Source: a virus. From it: DNA of 64,000 bases. The position numbers and the translations under genes were made by a program. The notes under the pieces are model-generated. The model did not search any database and was not told where the DNA came from. It saw only the letters and a program-made list of their open reading frames with translations. Below, one piece after another: positions 17,960 to 25,182 of this stretch. The stretch is taken from the IMG/VR virus record IMGVR_UViG_3300026521_000003, positions 124,001 through 188,000 of that record, one strand, 5' to 3'. Each line of letters begins with the position of its first letter. Within the stretch, counting starts at the first letter, position 1.

Positions 17960-18274
17960 ATGTGGAGTATTATTTATAAATTTGATACTCCAAAATTGGT
18001 AACTATTAAAGATATAATTACAACTAAAAATAGTCTAAAATATAAAGTTGAATATAAAAATAGATTGTTTGAAATTTTAAATATGGATATGTATCCATCA
18101 AAAATAGATGCTGATATATTTTGGGCAATTACGATGCAAGAAGAATTTAAATATACACAAAAACACCCGACTTTATTTATGACAGATGAATTTGAAATTG
18201 CAGTAAGAAAAGCAGATAAAATAATATTATATTATGCTGAAAATAATCCAGATATTTTATTAAAGTATTTTTAA
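17960..18274 (+). CDS. hypothetical protein, paralogue of previous gene
   Basis: A 104-residue protein. I use ATG 17960, one base after the previous stop. A longer in-frame start at 17894 would overlap the neighbour and has no better ribosome site. It shares the plan of the preceding protein ('YKNRLFEIL', 'PSKIDADIFWAI', 'KADKIILYYAENNPDIL'), so the two look like an old tandem duplication. The 3' end overlaps the converging minus-strand gene by 4 bases. Function unknown. Confidence 0.62.
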   Translation: MWSIIYKFDTPKLVTIKDIITTKNSLKYKVEYKNRLFEILNMDMYPSKIDADIFWAITMQEEFKYTQKHPTLFMTDEFEIAVRKADKIILYYAENNPDILLKYF

Positions 18275-18471
18275 GATATTACTACTTTGAATTCTCTACC
18301 TGGATAATGATCTTCATTTTTATAAAACTCACATTTAAAACTTCTTTCAGAAACTCTAAAACTGAATTGTTTTTTTGCACTTTTAAAAATTGAACAACCA
18401 TCAAAATGGTCACAACATATACACGCATAGTAAGTACAAGACTTTTCATTTAATATTGTATTTAATTTCAT
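18271..18471 (-). CDS. small Cys-rich protein, possible zinc binder
   Basis: A 66-residue protein starting 'MKLNTILNEKS', which matches the leader-like N-termini seen on several other late proteins here (hydrophobic-x-E near residue 9). It holds six cysteines, five of them in 'CTYYACICCDHFDGC' (residues 12-26), suggesting one zinc or Fe-S site. A TATAAATA promoter read on the minus strand lies 24 bases upstream, with a GGGGG ribosome site. Possibly a packaged internal protein; function unknown. Confidence 0.68.
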   Translation of the reverse strand: MKLNTILNEKSCTYYACICCDHFDGCSIFKSAKKQFSFRVSERSFKCEFYKNEDHYPGREFKVVIS

Positions 18472-18494
18472 AGGACCCCCTTATAAATTTATAT

Positions 18495-18502
18495 TATTTA
18501 TA
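18495..18502 (-). promoter_or_regulatory. late promoter, TATAAATA (minus strand)
   Basis: A perfect TATAAATA on the minus strand 24 bases before the Cys-rich gene, back to back with the plus-strand AAATGTAAAAT element at 18507. Confidence 0.6.
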
Positions 18503-18506
18503 TAAA

Positions 18507-18535
18507 AAATGTAAAATATACTAAAATCTTATAAA
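18507..18535 (+). promoter_or_regulatory. AAATGTAAAAT element with TATAAA, before polymerase-fragment/gp55 unit
   Basis: AAATGTAAAAT (18507-18517) with TATAAA at 18530-18535, ending 8 bases before the start at 18544. The spacing between the two parts (12 bases) differs from the other four copies, so the -10 assignment is tentative. Confidence 0.45.
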
Positions 18536-18543
18536 GGTGAAAT

Positions 18544-19050
18544 ATGGATGAGTTAGCTCCAGGTCTAATATATCTTAATGATTTAAATAAATTGGTGTAT
18601 TCAAATTCCTATATTATAAATTCTGGAAGTAAATTGAGTTCAATTTCTAATGATTTGGGGGTGTATGCTGAGTATATTTCAGATGATGATAGAGATTTAT
18701 TATATGCTAAGTCTATTGGGGTTAAAGTTTTTAATGAGGTAGTAAATGAGTTTGATTATTCACTTATATCTGATATTGATACAGATATAGAAATCGAGAA
18801 GTTGAAAAAACAATTTTCTGAGTTAAGTGAATTAATTGAAGAAGAATATACTTATATTAAGTTATCAGAACATAATATACTTTTATTAAAAATGGCTTTT
18901 ATACTTAAAAAACATTTGGATTCATTAAATACATCGGTTTATTTAATGCGTGGATCTGGAGTAGCATCATTTATATTTTATTTAATAGGTTTAAATAAAG
19001 TTAATCCTATTAAATTTGGATTAGATTATAAAAATTTTTGGAATAATTAA
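18544..19050 (+). CDS. fragment-like protein related to C-family DNA polymerase III alpha palm
   Basis: A 168-residue protein. Residues ~139-168, 'MRGSGVASFIFYLIGLN' followed by 'KVNPIKFGLDYKNFW', align well with the conserved 'GRGSgagSLvaYaLkITdlDP' and 'F.LLFERFLN' segment of bacterial DnaE. In DnaE the catalytic 'PDxDxD' aspartates come immediately afterwards; here the protein stops exactly before them, so it cannot be a polymerase by itself. It has a proper ribosome site (AAGGTG) and is coupled to the gp55-like gene. It could be a decoy or clamp-interacting remnant, or one part of a split polymerase. Confidence 0.6.
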   Translation: MDELAPGLIYLNDLNKLVYSNSYIINSGSKLSSISNDLGVYAEYISDDDRDLLYAKSIGVKVFNEVVNEFDYSLISDIDTDIEIEKLKKQFSELSELIEEEYTYIKLSEHNILLLKMAFILKKHLDSLNTSVYLMRGSGVASFIFYLIGLNKVNPIKFGLDYKNFWNN

Positions 19051-19061
19051 TGGAGAATAAA

Positions 19062-19667
19062 ATGGAAGAACAAACATCAACAGAACAAGTTAAGAAAAAA
19101 GGTCGACCTAAATCGGAACACTATGTTAAAGAAAGTGAATTAAGAGATGAAATTGCAATAGCTCAACAAAATGCTATAAAGGCTATTGATGAAATTACTA
19201 AAGAGTGGGATAAAAAAATTGAAAATGCATCTACGGAACCTGAAAAAGAGGCATTACGAATTGAAAAAGAAAAAGCTTTAGATAGAGCGAAGACTAAAAC
19301 GTACTGTACTCCAAGGTTAGGAGAAATTGTTGTTCTTACGGTAGATAGAGTTGGTACACAAACAAAGTTTAGACATTATACTTATTTAGATGATATGAAA
19401 GCTGAAGCTATTTATCAATCAATTAGAGGTATTATAAAATTTAATTTGGATAAAACGAATGATGCAGGACAAAAAAGTTCATCATTTTCTTACCTTACAC
19501 AAATTATTACAAATGCATTTAGACAGATATTAAAAAAAGAGAAAAAAAATCGAGAGATTAAAGATCAAGCAATTGAAATGGCGTTAGATCAACATAGTGA
19601 TATTGATGTTGATTTTGAATCTATAAAAAGAAAGAAAGATCGTTTAGATATAGCACATAGAGATTAA
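19062..19667 (+). CDS. late-transcription sigma factor, T4 gp55-like
   Basis: A 201-residue protein. ATG 19062 has GGAG at 6-base spacing; an in-frame ATG at 19050 lacks one. Residues ~105-170 ('YTYLDDMKAEAIYQSIRG', 'SSFSYLTQIITNAFRQILKK') match the core of T4 gp55, in which 'Y.qswkqEMiadgIeasIkg' and 'a.aYitQ.cfnAFvqrIKKE' form the sigma-2-like region that contacts RNA polymerase and opens promoters. The N-terminal ~70 residues are charged and extra compared with T4 (185 residues total). gp55 directs host RNA polymerase to TATAAATA promoters and needs the sliding clamp, encoded next door. Confidence 0.8.
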   Translation: MEEQTSTEQVKKKGRPKSEHYVKESELRDEIAIAQQNAIKAIDEITKEWDKKIENASTEPEKEALRIEKEKALDRAKTKTYCTPRLGEIVVLTVDRVGTQTKFRHYTYLDDMKAEAIYQSIRGIIKFNLDKTNDAGQKSSSFSYLTQIITNAFRQILKKEKKNREIKDQAIEMALDQHSDIDVDFESIKRKKDRLDIAHRD

Positions 19668-19697
19668 TTTTTAATTTAATTTTAATTTTAATTTTTG

Positions 19698-19703
19698 TAT
19701 AAT
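19698..19703 (+). promoter_or_regulatory. possible -10 box before the clamp gene
   Basis: TATAAT preceded by a long T/A-rich run (TTTAATTTTAATTTTTG) and followed by AAATAAATA, in the 71-base gap before the clamp gene. It could be a sigma-70-type promoter; the -35 is not clear. Confidence 0.3.
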
Positions 19704-19738
19704 ATATAGAAATAAATAAAAAAAGAAGGGTTTACCAC

Positions 19739-20470
19739 ATGACATATTTTGAATTTTTAGATGATATCATAGAAAATTTTAGAGTTTCTAAAATGATTGA
19801 GATTGTTAAAATTGAACAAGACGTAGAGGAAAATGAATTGCTTGCTGTTGCATATGAGGCAACAAGAAGTTTAATTGTAGTTGCAAATTATAAAGAAAGA
19901 CCTGATATTGATATGCCTCAAATTCAAGGTTTTTCACAATTAGATTTTGTCAAACAAATTATTAATATTGAAAAAAATGCTAAGAAAAGTTCTGTTAAAT
20001 TTAAAGAAAATGATGAATTAGCAGTTGAAACTATTTTTAAAATGGATGCTGCAACTATTAAAAATAAAAATGTTGCAAAATCGCTTCTACCTGAAACCCC
20101 TAAAAAACTTTCAGGATTTAAACCTGATATTGAAGTGGAATTAACATCAGATGACATTTCATCTATTGTCACTCATTTAAGTCTTAATATTTTTAATGCT
20201 AGTATATTTTTAACAAAATCATCAAAGGGTAAGTTAAGCTTTAAACTTACAAATGATGTGGATACTGTTGATTATGATACTGATTTTGATGTTGAAGATG
20301 GTATCTTAGAAGAACCATTTAAAATCGATTTAGAGAGATTACTTGCTATTTTAAGAGTTGGTAAAGAAGGTGTTAAGATTGCTATTTCTGAAGGTCAGAA
20401 TCTTGCAAGAATAATCAAAGAAGATGATAAAGCAGAATATAAATATTTCATGATTAAAAAAGCATCATAA
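19739..20470 (+). CDS. sliding clamp, T4 gp45-like
   Basis: A 243-residue protein close in length to T4 gp45 (228). Two similar halves can be seen. The first ends near 'SVKFKENDELAVETIFKMD', and the second runs from 'DIEVELTSDDISSIVTHL' to 'GVKIAISEGQNLARIIKEDD' and 'YKYFMIKKA'. The final 'I.eg..laki..dd.a.YkYfm' strand pattern is typical of PCNA/gp45-type clamps. The trimeric ring tethers the DNA polymerase and, in T4, also activates late transcription through gp55 and gp33. Its place directly after the gp55-like gene supports the call. Sequence similarity to T4 is low, as usual for clamps. Confidence 0.66.
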   Translation: MTYFEFLDDIIENFRVSKMIEIVKIEQDVEENELLAVAYEATRSLIVVANYKERPDIDMPQIQGFSQLDFVKQIINIEKNAKKSSVKFKENDELAVETIFKMDAATIKNKNVAKSLLPETPKKLSGFKPDIEVELTSDDISSIVTHLSLNIFNASIFLTKSSKGKLSFKLTNDVDTVDYDTDFDVEDGILEEPFKIDLERLLAILRVGKEGVKIAISEGQNLARIIKEDDKAEYKYFMIKKAS

Positions 20471-20479
20471 AAAAACAAT

Positions 20480-20511
20480 CTCCCTATATAAATATAAGAA
20501 AGTATAGGGAG
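20480..20511 (+). promoter_or_regulatory. hairpin that hides the ribosome site of the 20521 gene
   Basis: Arms CTCCCTATA (20480-20488) and TATAGGGAG (20503-20511) are perfectly complementary over 9 bases. The right arm contains GGGAG, the ribosome site of the gene starting at 20521. The loop carries a late promoter (20487-20494), so only transcripts reading in from the clamp gene contain both arms. It may also work as a weak terminator. Confidence 0.6.
20487..20494 (+). promoter_or_regulatory. late promoter, TATAAATA, inside hairpin loop
   Basis: A perfect TATAAATA, partly overlapping the left hairpin arm. A transcript starting about 6-8 bases downstream would begin near 20501, right at the free ribosome-site arm. 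Confidence 0.6.
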
Positions 20512-20520
20512 TATTAAATT

Positions 20521-21135
20521 ATGATAAATGAAATATATAATATTGATGAAATTCTGTTAGAAATTAATCTAGAAGATTATAATGATCAGGATATTAATGA
20601 TATTATAAATTATATATTATTAGAAGATGTTGATACATCAACATTACTTACCGAAATCCCCCAAATTATATCAAAGAAAAGAATTTTTGATGGTCAATTT
20701 AATTATTCATTTGACCCAATATTAAATGAGAGTAATATACTATTAATTGAGATAGTTTCTCCAATAATAGAAAAATATATACCTCAACACATATATAGAA
20801 GTTTTACTAATTTACATGTAAAATATATAGTATCGGAAATATTAAATGTAGATATTTCTACTGCTACAAATATTGAATATATTAAGCAAAAAATAACTGA
20901 AGTATTTTTATCTGGTGATATTAAGATTCCTATACAATCATTACGCTCCGAACCAATTGCTAATGATGTAATTAAATACGGTTTATTCGCACCAGTATTA
21001 TTCAAACTTATAAGTTTAGATAATTTAAATACTGCAAAAACTCTTAATGATTTGATCCAACCAATTAATGATGACATATATTCAATTAATATTGTATCGA
21101 GATTATTACAATTTAAAAAGGATTCTAAATGCTAA
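20521..21135 (+). CDS. hypothetical protein
   Basis: A 204-residue acidic protein of unknown function, rich in Ile, Asp and Asn. The first 60 residues are predicted helical ('IYNIDEILLEINLEDYND'); the rest is mixed. No catalytic or binding motif is visible. It overlaps the next gene by 7 bases, suggesting coupled translation. Its expression may be held back until late by a hairpin over its ribosome site (20480-20511). Confidence 0.72.
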   Translation: MINEIYNIDEILLEINLEDYNDQDINDIINYILLEDVDTSTLLTEIPQIISKKRIFDGQFNYSFDPILNESNILLIEIVSPIIEKYIPQHIYRSFTNLHVKYIVSEILNVDISTATNIEYIKQKITEVFLSGDIKIPIQSLRSEPIANDVIKYGLFAPVLFKLISLDNLNTAKTLNDLIQPINDDIYSINIVSRLLQFKKDSKC

Positions 21136-21746
21136 CAGAAGAATTACGTATATTAGCCGGTTTACAAGAATCAAAAGAGATAGTAAATCCTTTACCAGAA
21201 ATAATTAAAAATGAAGAAAATAATAGTAAAATAATTAAATTGCGTAAAGAAAATGAGCAAAAAACAGTATTAGGTCATTTTCAAATATTTGAAGATAAAT
21301 TTAATAATCTATCTAATATAATGCACCGATTTGATAATTTAATAAAAAATAAAGATGTATTTATGGATGGTTTGATTGATAATAATTATCAATATTTACA
21401 GCAAGCTATTGAAATTATGATAAATGAATCTACTGAAGTTTTTATAATGTTTATAGAAAATAATAAAAATGATTTGATAAAAGAATTTGACATGATTGAT
21501 AATATCAAAGTAAACATAGATGAATCAAAGCTTAAGGATTTTTTTGTAGCTTCAGATTTAAATAAGACATTATATAAAGATATTTTATTAAAAGAAAAAA
21601 AAGATAATATCGGCATTGAATATGGTGATCATATTTTAATATTGAATGATAATTTAGCAATTATAAAAAAAAATAATAAACGATTTTATTTTAAATTAAC
21701 AGAGCAAGAAATTTTATATATGGTAGATAATAATATTTTACTATAA
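21129..21746 (+). CDS. hypothetical protein
   Basis: A 205-residue protein of unknown function. It begins 'MLTEELRILAGLQES', a leader-like opening with L-x-E that recalls N-termini of phage head-associated proteins. The rest is a helical region (to ~residue 130) and a C-terminal beta-hairpin domain ('IEYGDHILILNDNLAIIKK'). It overlaps the previous gene by 7 bases. No motif indicates an enzyme. Confidence 0.72.
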   Translation: MLTEELRILAGLQESKEIVNPLPEIIKNEENNSKIIKLRKENEQKTVLGHFQIFEDKFNNLSNIMHRFDNLIKNKDVFMDGLIDNNYQYLQQAIEIMINESTEVFIMFIENNKNDLIKEFDMIDNIKVNIDESKLKDFFVASDLNKTLYKDILLKEKKDNIGIEYGDHILILNDNLAIIKKNNKRFYFKLTEQEILYMVDNNILL

Positions 21747-21758
21747 AAAATTTTTTAA

Positions 21759-21766
21759 TATAAATA
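21759..21766 (+). promoter_or_regulatory. late promoter, TATAAATA
   Basis: A perfect TATAAATA 30 bases before the acidic protein gene at 21797. Confidence 0.6.
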
Positions 21767-21796
21767 ACAATAATAATTAAAATAGAAGGAAAAAAA

Positions 21797-22360
21797 ATGA
21801 ACGTAACACGTTATATAAAAGAATTATCTCTATTGGAAGAATCTGAAAGAAAATCATATATTGCTCATTTGGAAATAAAAAATTATGGTTCGAATGAATT
21901 GACTGAAACTGAAATGTGGATATTGACAAATGCCAGTCAAAATGCAGAGTATCTTAATGATAAATTAAAAGAAGCCGAAGAGTTATCATTGGATCTAGAA
22001 GCACCAGAAGAAACAGAAGAAAAAGTAACTATTGAACCCGATTTGACTGTGGATGATAATGAAAGTAATGATGAAGAACTAAGTTTAGATATACCATCAG
22101 AATCAGAACCAACAACTGAAATAGACTCTAATAATGACAATGATACAGAATTAAGTTTAGATGTTTCTGATGAAGAATCAAATCAGCCAGATGAAGTAAG
22201 TACAGATAAAGACGCATCTGAGAAAAAAGAAATTGAAACATCAAAAGAAGGGATAGGCATTCTACCTTTATTAGGTGAAATTCAAGAAAAATTAGCAAAT
22301 GGGAAACCATCGGAAGTTGAATTAGCAGCACTTAAAGCGTTAAAGAAATTAGTAGGATAG
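21797..22360 (+). CDS. very acidic hypothetical protein with ELSLD repeats
   Basis: A 187-residue protein. The N-terminal ~60 residues are helical ('SLLEESERKSYIAHLEIK'). Residues ~60-145 are a Glu/Asp/Ser-rich, probably disordered region with three copies of '[ED/T]-E-L-S-L-D'. The C-terminal ~35 residues are helical ('GILPLLGEIQEKLANGK'). It has its own late promoter and an AAGGA ribosome site. The strong acidity and low complexity are reminiscent of scaffold or internal head proteins, but no homologue is recognised. Confidence 0.74.
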   Translation: MNVTRYIKELSLLEESERKSYIAHLEIKNYGSNELTETEMWILTNASQNAEYLNDKLKEAEELSLDLEAPEETEEKVTIEPDLTVDDNESNDEELSLDIPSESEPTTEIDSNNDNDTELSLDVSDEESNQPDEVSTDKDASEKKEIETSKEGIGILPLLGEIQEKLANGKPSEVELAALKALKKLVG

Positions 22361-22366
22361 AATATT

Positions 22367-22906
22367 TTAAATATATGATTTAATATAGTCTAGAATTGGT
22401 TCTATATTATTTTCTGAACTAACAAATGATTTATACTTGATTTTATTTTGGAATAGTTGGTATTTAATTAAATTGTCTATGTGTATTGATTCCTCTAAAT
22501 TTTGAATTCTGCCAGATTGTTCATAATTTATTTCTGGATTGCGTTCTAAATAGATATTGATATTTTCAGATGCACTAAACCATTTTAATATCGCAGCTTT
22601 AGTTTTATCTTTGTCTGAAGTATTATCAGGGTTAATCATATTATATACTAAACCATGTAATAAACATCCATCAGTTATAATGAAGTCGGTCTTATTATTT
22701 AATGCTTGAATTAGTTTATTTTGATAATATGATACATGGTATTGATTATTTAATAGGTCAAATTCTTCAGTCCATACTAATTGTTTTGCATATTCTGGCA
22801 CAATTTCACAATTCATTCCAGCCATTTTCATATTTGCAAAAATCAATGATGTCATTACAGATTTACCAACCCCAGGACCGGCTATAAAATTAATAACTTT
22901 ACTCAT
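22367..22906 (-). CDS. P-loop ATPase/kinase, NadR-like AAA_28 type
   Basis: A 179-residue protein. 'FIAGPGVGKSV' (Walker A at residues 10-16) is followed by 'EIVPEYAKQLVW' and 'DFIITDGCLLHGLVYNM', then 'INIYLERNPEINYEQSGRIQ'. That order is seen in the AAA_28/NadR-type P-loop family, whose members include nucleoside and ribosylnicotinamide kinases. The substrate here is unknown; a nucleotide or NAD salvage kinase is plausible. It is the only gene on its minus-strand unit and ends 6 bases from the converging acidic protein gene. Confidence 0.72.
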   Translation of the reverse strand: MSKVINFIAGPGVGKSVMTSLIFANMKMAGMNCEIVPEYAKQLVWTEEFDLLNNQYHVSYYQNKLIQALNNKTDFIITDGCLLHGLVYNMINPDNTSDKDKTKAAILKWFSASENINIYLERNPEINYEQSGRIQNLEESIHIDNLIKYQLFQNKIKYKSFVSSENNIEPILDYIKSYI

Positions 22907-22982
22907 GTATTATACCCTGATATTTTTAAAATTATTATACATTTTTTTAAAAAAATTGTTACTATAATCTTTAAAATAAAAG

Positions 22983-22990
22983 TATAAATA
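22983..22990 (+). promoter_or_regulatory. late promoter, TATAAATA
   Basis: A perfect TATAAATA (context AGTATAAATAAAG) 27 bases before the 23018 start, heading the two giant helical genes. Confidence 0.6.
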
Positions 22991-23017
22991 AAGATAAATT
23001 AACTTAATGGAGCCAAT

Positions 23018-25180
23018 ATGATTAAGATTGAAACGTTAGAAAATTCAAAATATAAATTTGGATACCCATATAATGATTCAATAGATGTTTTTTTTGAAAG
23101 TCTACCTGAAAGTTTTATAAATGTTTATAATTTAACTGATGATGAAATAACTCTTATGCATGAATTTAAAAATAAAGTATTAGAATTAGATAGATCATTA
23201 TTTAAAAGTCTTTTAGAAATTAACTCCTTTATATTTGAATTTAATAATGTTGGAAAAGTTTTACAAGATGATTATGATGAACTTATGAATGATTATAATG
23301 CATTATTAGTTGAATTAGATAATTTACGTATAGAATTTGATCAAGTAGTTAAAACTTTTGATGATTACTCTAATACAATCTCACAATTTAATGATGATAT
23401 TGTGAAATTAGATGAGTTGGTATTATATTATTCGAGTAAACTAGTTGATAATACATATGTGTATAATAACGATTATATTGATAAAACTACATCAGATTTA
23501 ATGGTAATTGATGATGTGATCGATCAATCTAATCAAGAATATTTATATTATAAAGATAAACTTAAAATTACTATTGATGAAATGATTTCAAAACTTTCAA
23601 ATTTAGGTGACTATGATTTTTACCAAGTAAGTTTAAAGACTTCATACGAAGAATGGCTCAAAAGACCTGAGGATTATTATAAACAATTAGTAGTGTATTT
23701 TAAAGAAGAGTATGATTCGATATGGACTTATGGCAGTAGTCTTATGTATGATGAACATTTAGAGTACGTTAATATTTCTAAAGCATTAGTCGAGGAAACA
23801 TATTATATAATGCGTGGCCATTTATTTAAAAATTATTCCTTTAAAATTGAGAAAGATATAAAACTTTATTCATTAGAATGGTTAGAAAACCATGAAACGT
23901 TTGAATATGATGAATTTACAATTGCAATAGAGAAAAAGAAAAAAGAAATTATAGAATCTAAATTGATAGAAATTGAAAATATTATAGCATCTTCATCTTT
24001 TGCATTAAACTCTGTTATTTCAAAAGAGGATATGGATGTATATTATTTATATAAAGAAATAGTATTAGAGAAACGAAAATACATATATCTTCACATTGAT
24101 AATATTACAGATGATGTGCTTGAAAATTATAATCTGCGTATTGAAGAGTTATATCCGACATATTTAAAAGTTGAAAATAAGCTTAATCAATCAACCTATT
24201 GGATTTATTATTATGACTTAGAACAATATAAATTTATACGTGATGATTTACAACGTCAAATAACTCTTTCAGATCTAATAATTAGTCAAGAAGCTCAACA
24301 AACTTTAAATAATAATGAAGAATATGTTTCAAAAATTAATTTTTATACTTTAGAAAAAGATTCATTATTATTAAAAATAGATGATTTAATAGAATTGAAA
24401 GATAAGGTTGAAATTGAAAAAAATGTATATGGTGATGAAATAACAATAAAAGAATCAAAATTATTTGAAATGTTGGAAAAGAAAGAAGAATTAGTGGATA
24501 GTTATAAAAATTATTTTATGACTAGATTAGATTTTTATATTAATAATATCATACAACGTGATATAGATATTTATACTATTATTGCAGAAGGATTTAATCT
24601 GTCATATGTATTGCAGTTGGATGAATTAGATAGTACAATCCCTAATAATATTTCATGGTATGATAAAGATAATAAAGATAAATTATTTGGATATTATTAT
24701 TATATACTTGATACGTTAAAAAATAATTTAAGTGATCAATGGGAAGTAGAATTTAATCATGAAATTTATATTAATGAGTATATTAAAATTATGAATGATT
24801 ATCTAAATATAGTCATGCTTGAATATTTTGCTTGGAGTAATAAGTTTTTATTAGATGAAACATTTGATAATGAATTGAACTTAAATATAGATGTCTATGA
24901 AACTAAACTAATTAGTATATTTAAGGAATTATCAGAGAAAGCATTTAAATATAAGGTTAATATTATGGTTAAAAAAGATATGTTTGATTATGAAATTGAA
25001 CAAGTTTTTTACATTGATAATACATTAGGTGATATTGAAAGTATTAACAAAATTTTTAAAGGTATATTGGATAATATTCGATATATACTAGTATTAAAAA
25101 ATAGTGAATATGGATCTTTAATAGATAAGATTGAAGAAAATATAGAAATTAATAAAATATGGGATCAAATTGGGGTGTAA
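23018..25180 (+). CDS. large helical hypothetical protein, probable virion component
   Basis: A 720-residue protein of unknown function. Nearly the whole length is predicted alpha-helical and rich in Asp, Glu, Tyr, Leu and Ile, with long stretches compatible with coiled coil (around residues 85-130 and 430-500). No cysteine-based, nucleotide-binding or membrane motif is visible. It is headed by a consensus late promoter and a GGAG site, and is followed 2 bases later by an even larger gene of the same character, so both are probably structural. I could not match either to a known tail or head protein. Confidence 0.75.
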   Translation: MIKIETLENSKYKFGYPYNDSIDVFFESLPESFINVYNLTDDEITLMHEFKNKVLELDRSLFKSLLEINSFIFEFNNVGKVLQDDYDELMNDYNALLVELDNLRIEFDQVVKTFDDYSNTISQFNDDIVKLDELVLYYSSKLVDNTYVYNNDYIDKTTSDLMVIDDVIDQSNQEYLYYKDKLKITIDEMISKLSNLGDYDFYQVSLKTSYEEWLKRPEDYYKQLVVYFKEEYDSIWTYGSSLMYDEHLEYVNISKALVEETYYIMRGHLFKNYSFKIEKDIKLYSLEWLENHETFEYDEFTIAIEKKKKEIIESKLIEIENIIASSSFALNSVISKEDMDVYYLYKEIVLEKRKYIYLHIDNITDDVLENYNLRIEELYPTYLKVENKLNQSTYWIYYYDLEQYKFIRDDLQRQITLSDLIISQEAQQTLNNNEEYVSKINFYTLEKDSLLLKIDDLIELKDKVEIEKNVYGDEITIKESKLFEMLEKKEELVDSYKNYFMTRLDFYINNIIQRDIDIYTIIAEGFNLSYVLQLDELDSTIPNNISWYDKDNKDKLFGYYYYILDTLKNNLSDQWEVEFNHEIYINEYIKIMNDYLNIVMLEYFAWSNKFLLDETFDNELNLNIDVYETKLISIFKELSEKAFKYKVNIMVKKDMFDYEIEQVFYIDNTLGDIESINKIFKGILDNIRYILVLKNSEYGSLIDKIEENIEINKIWDQIGV

Positions 25181-25182
25181 CA

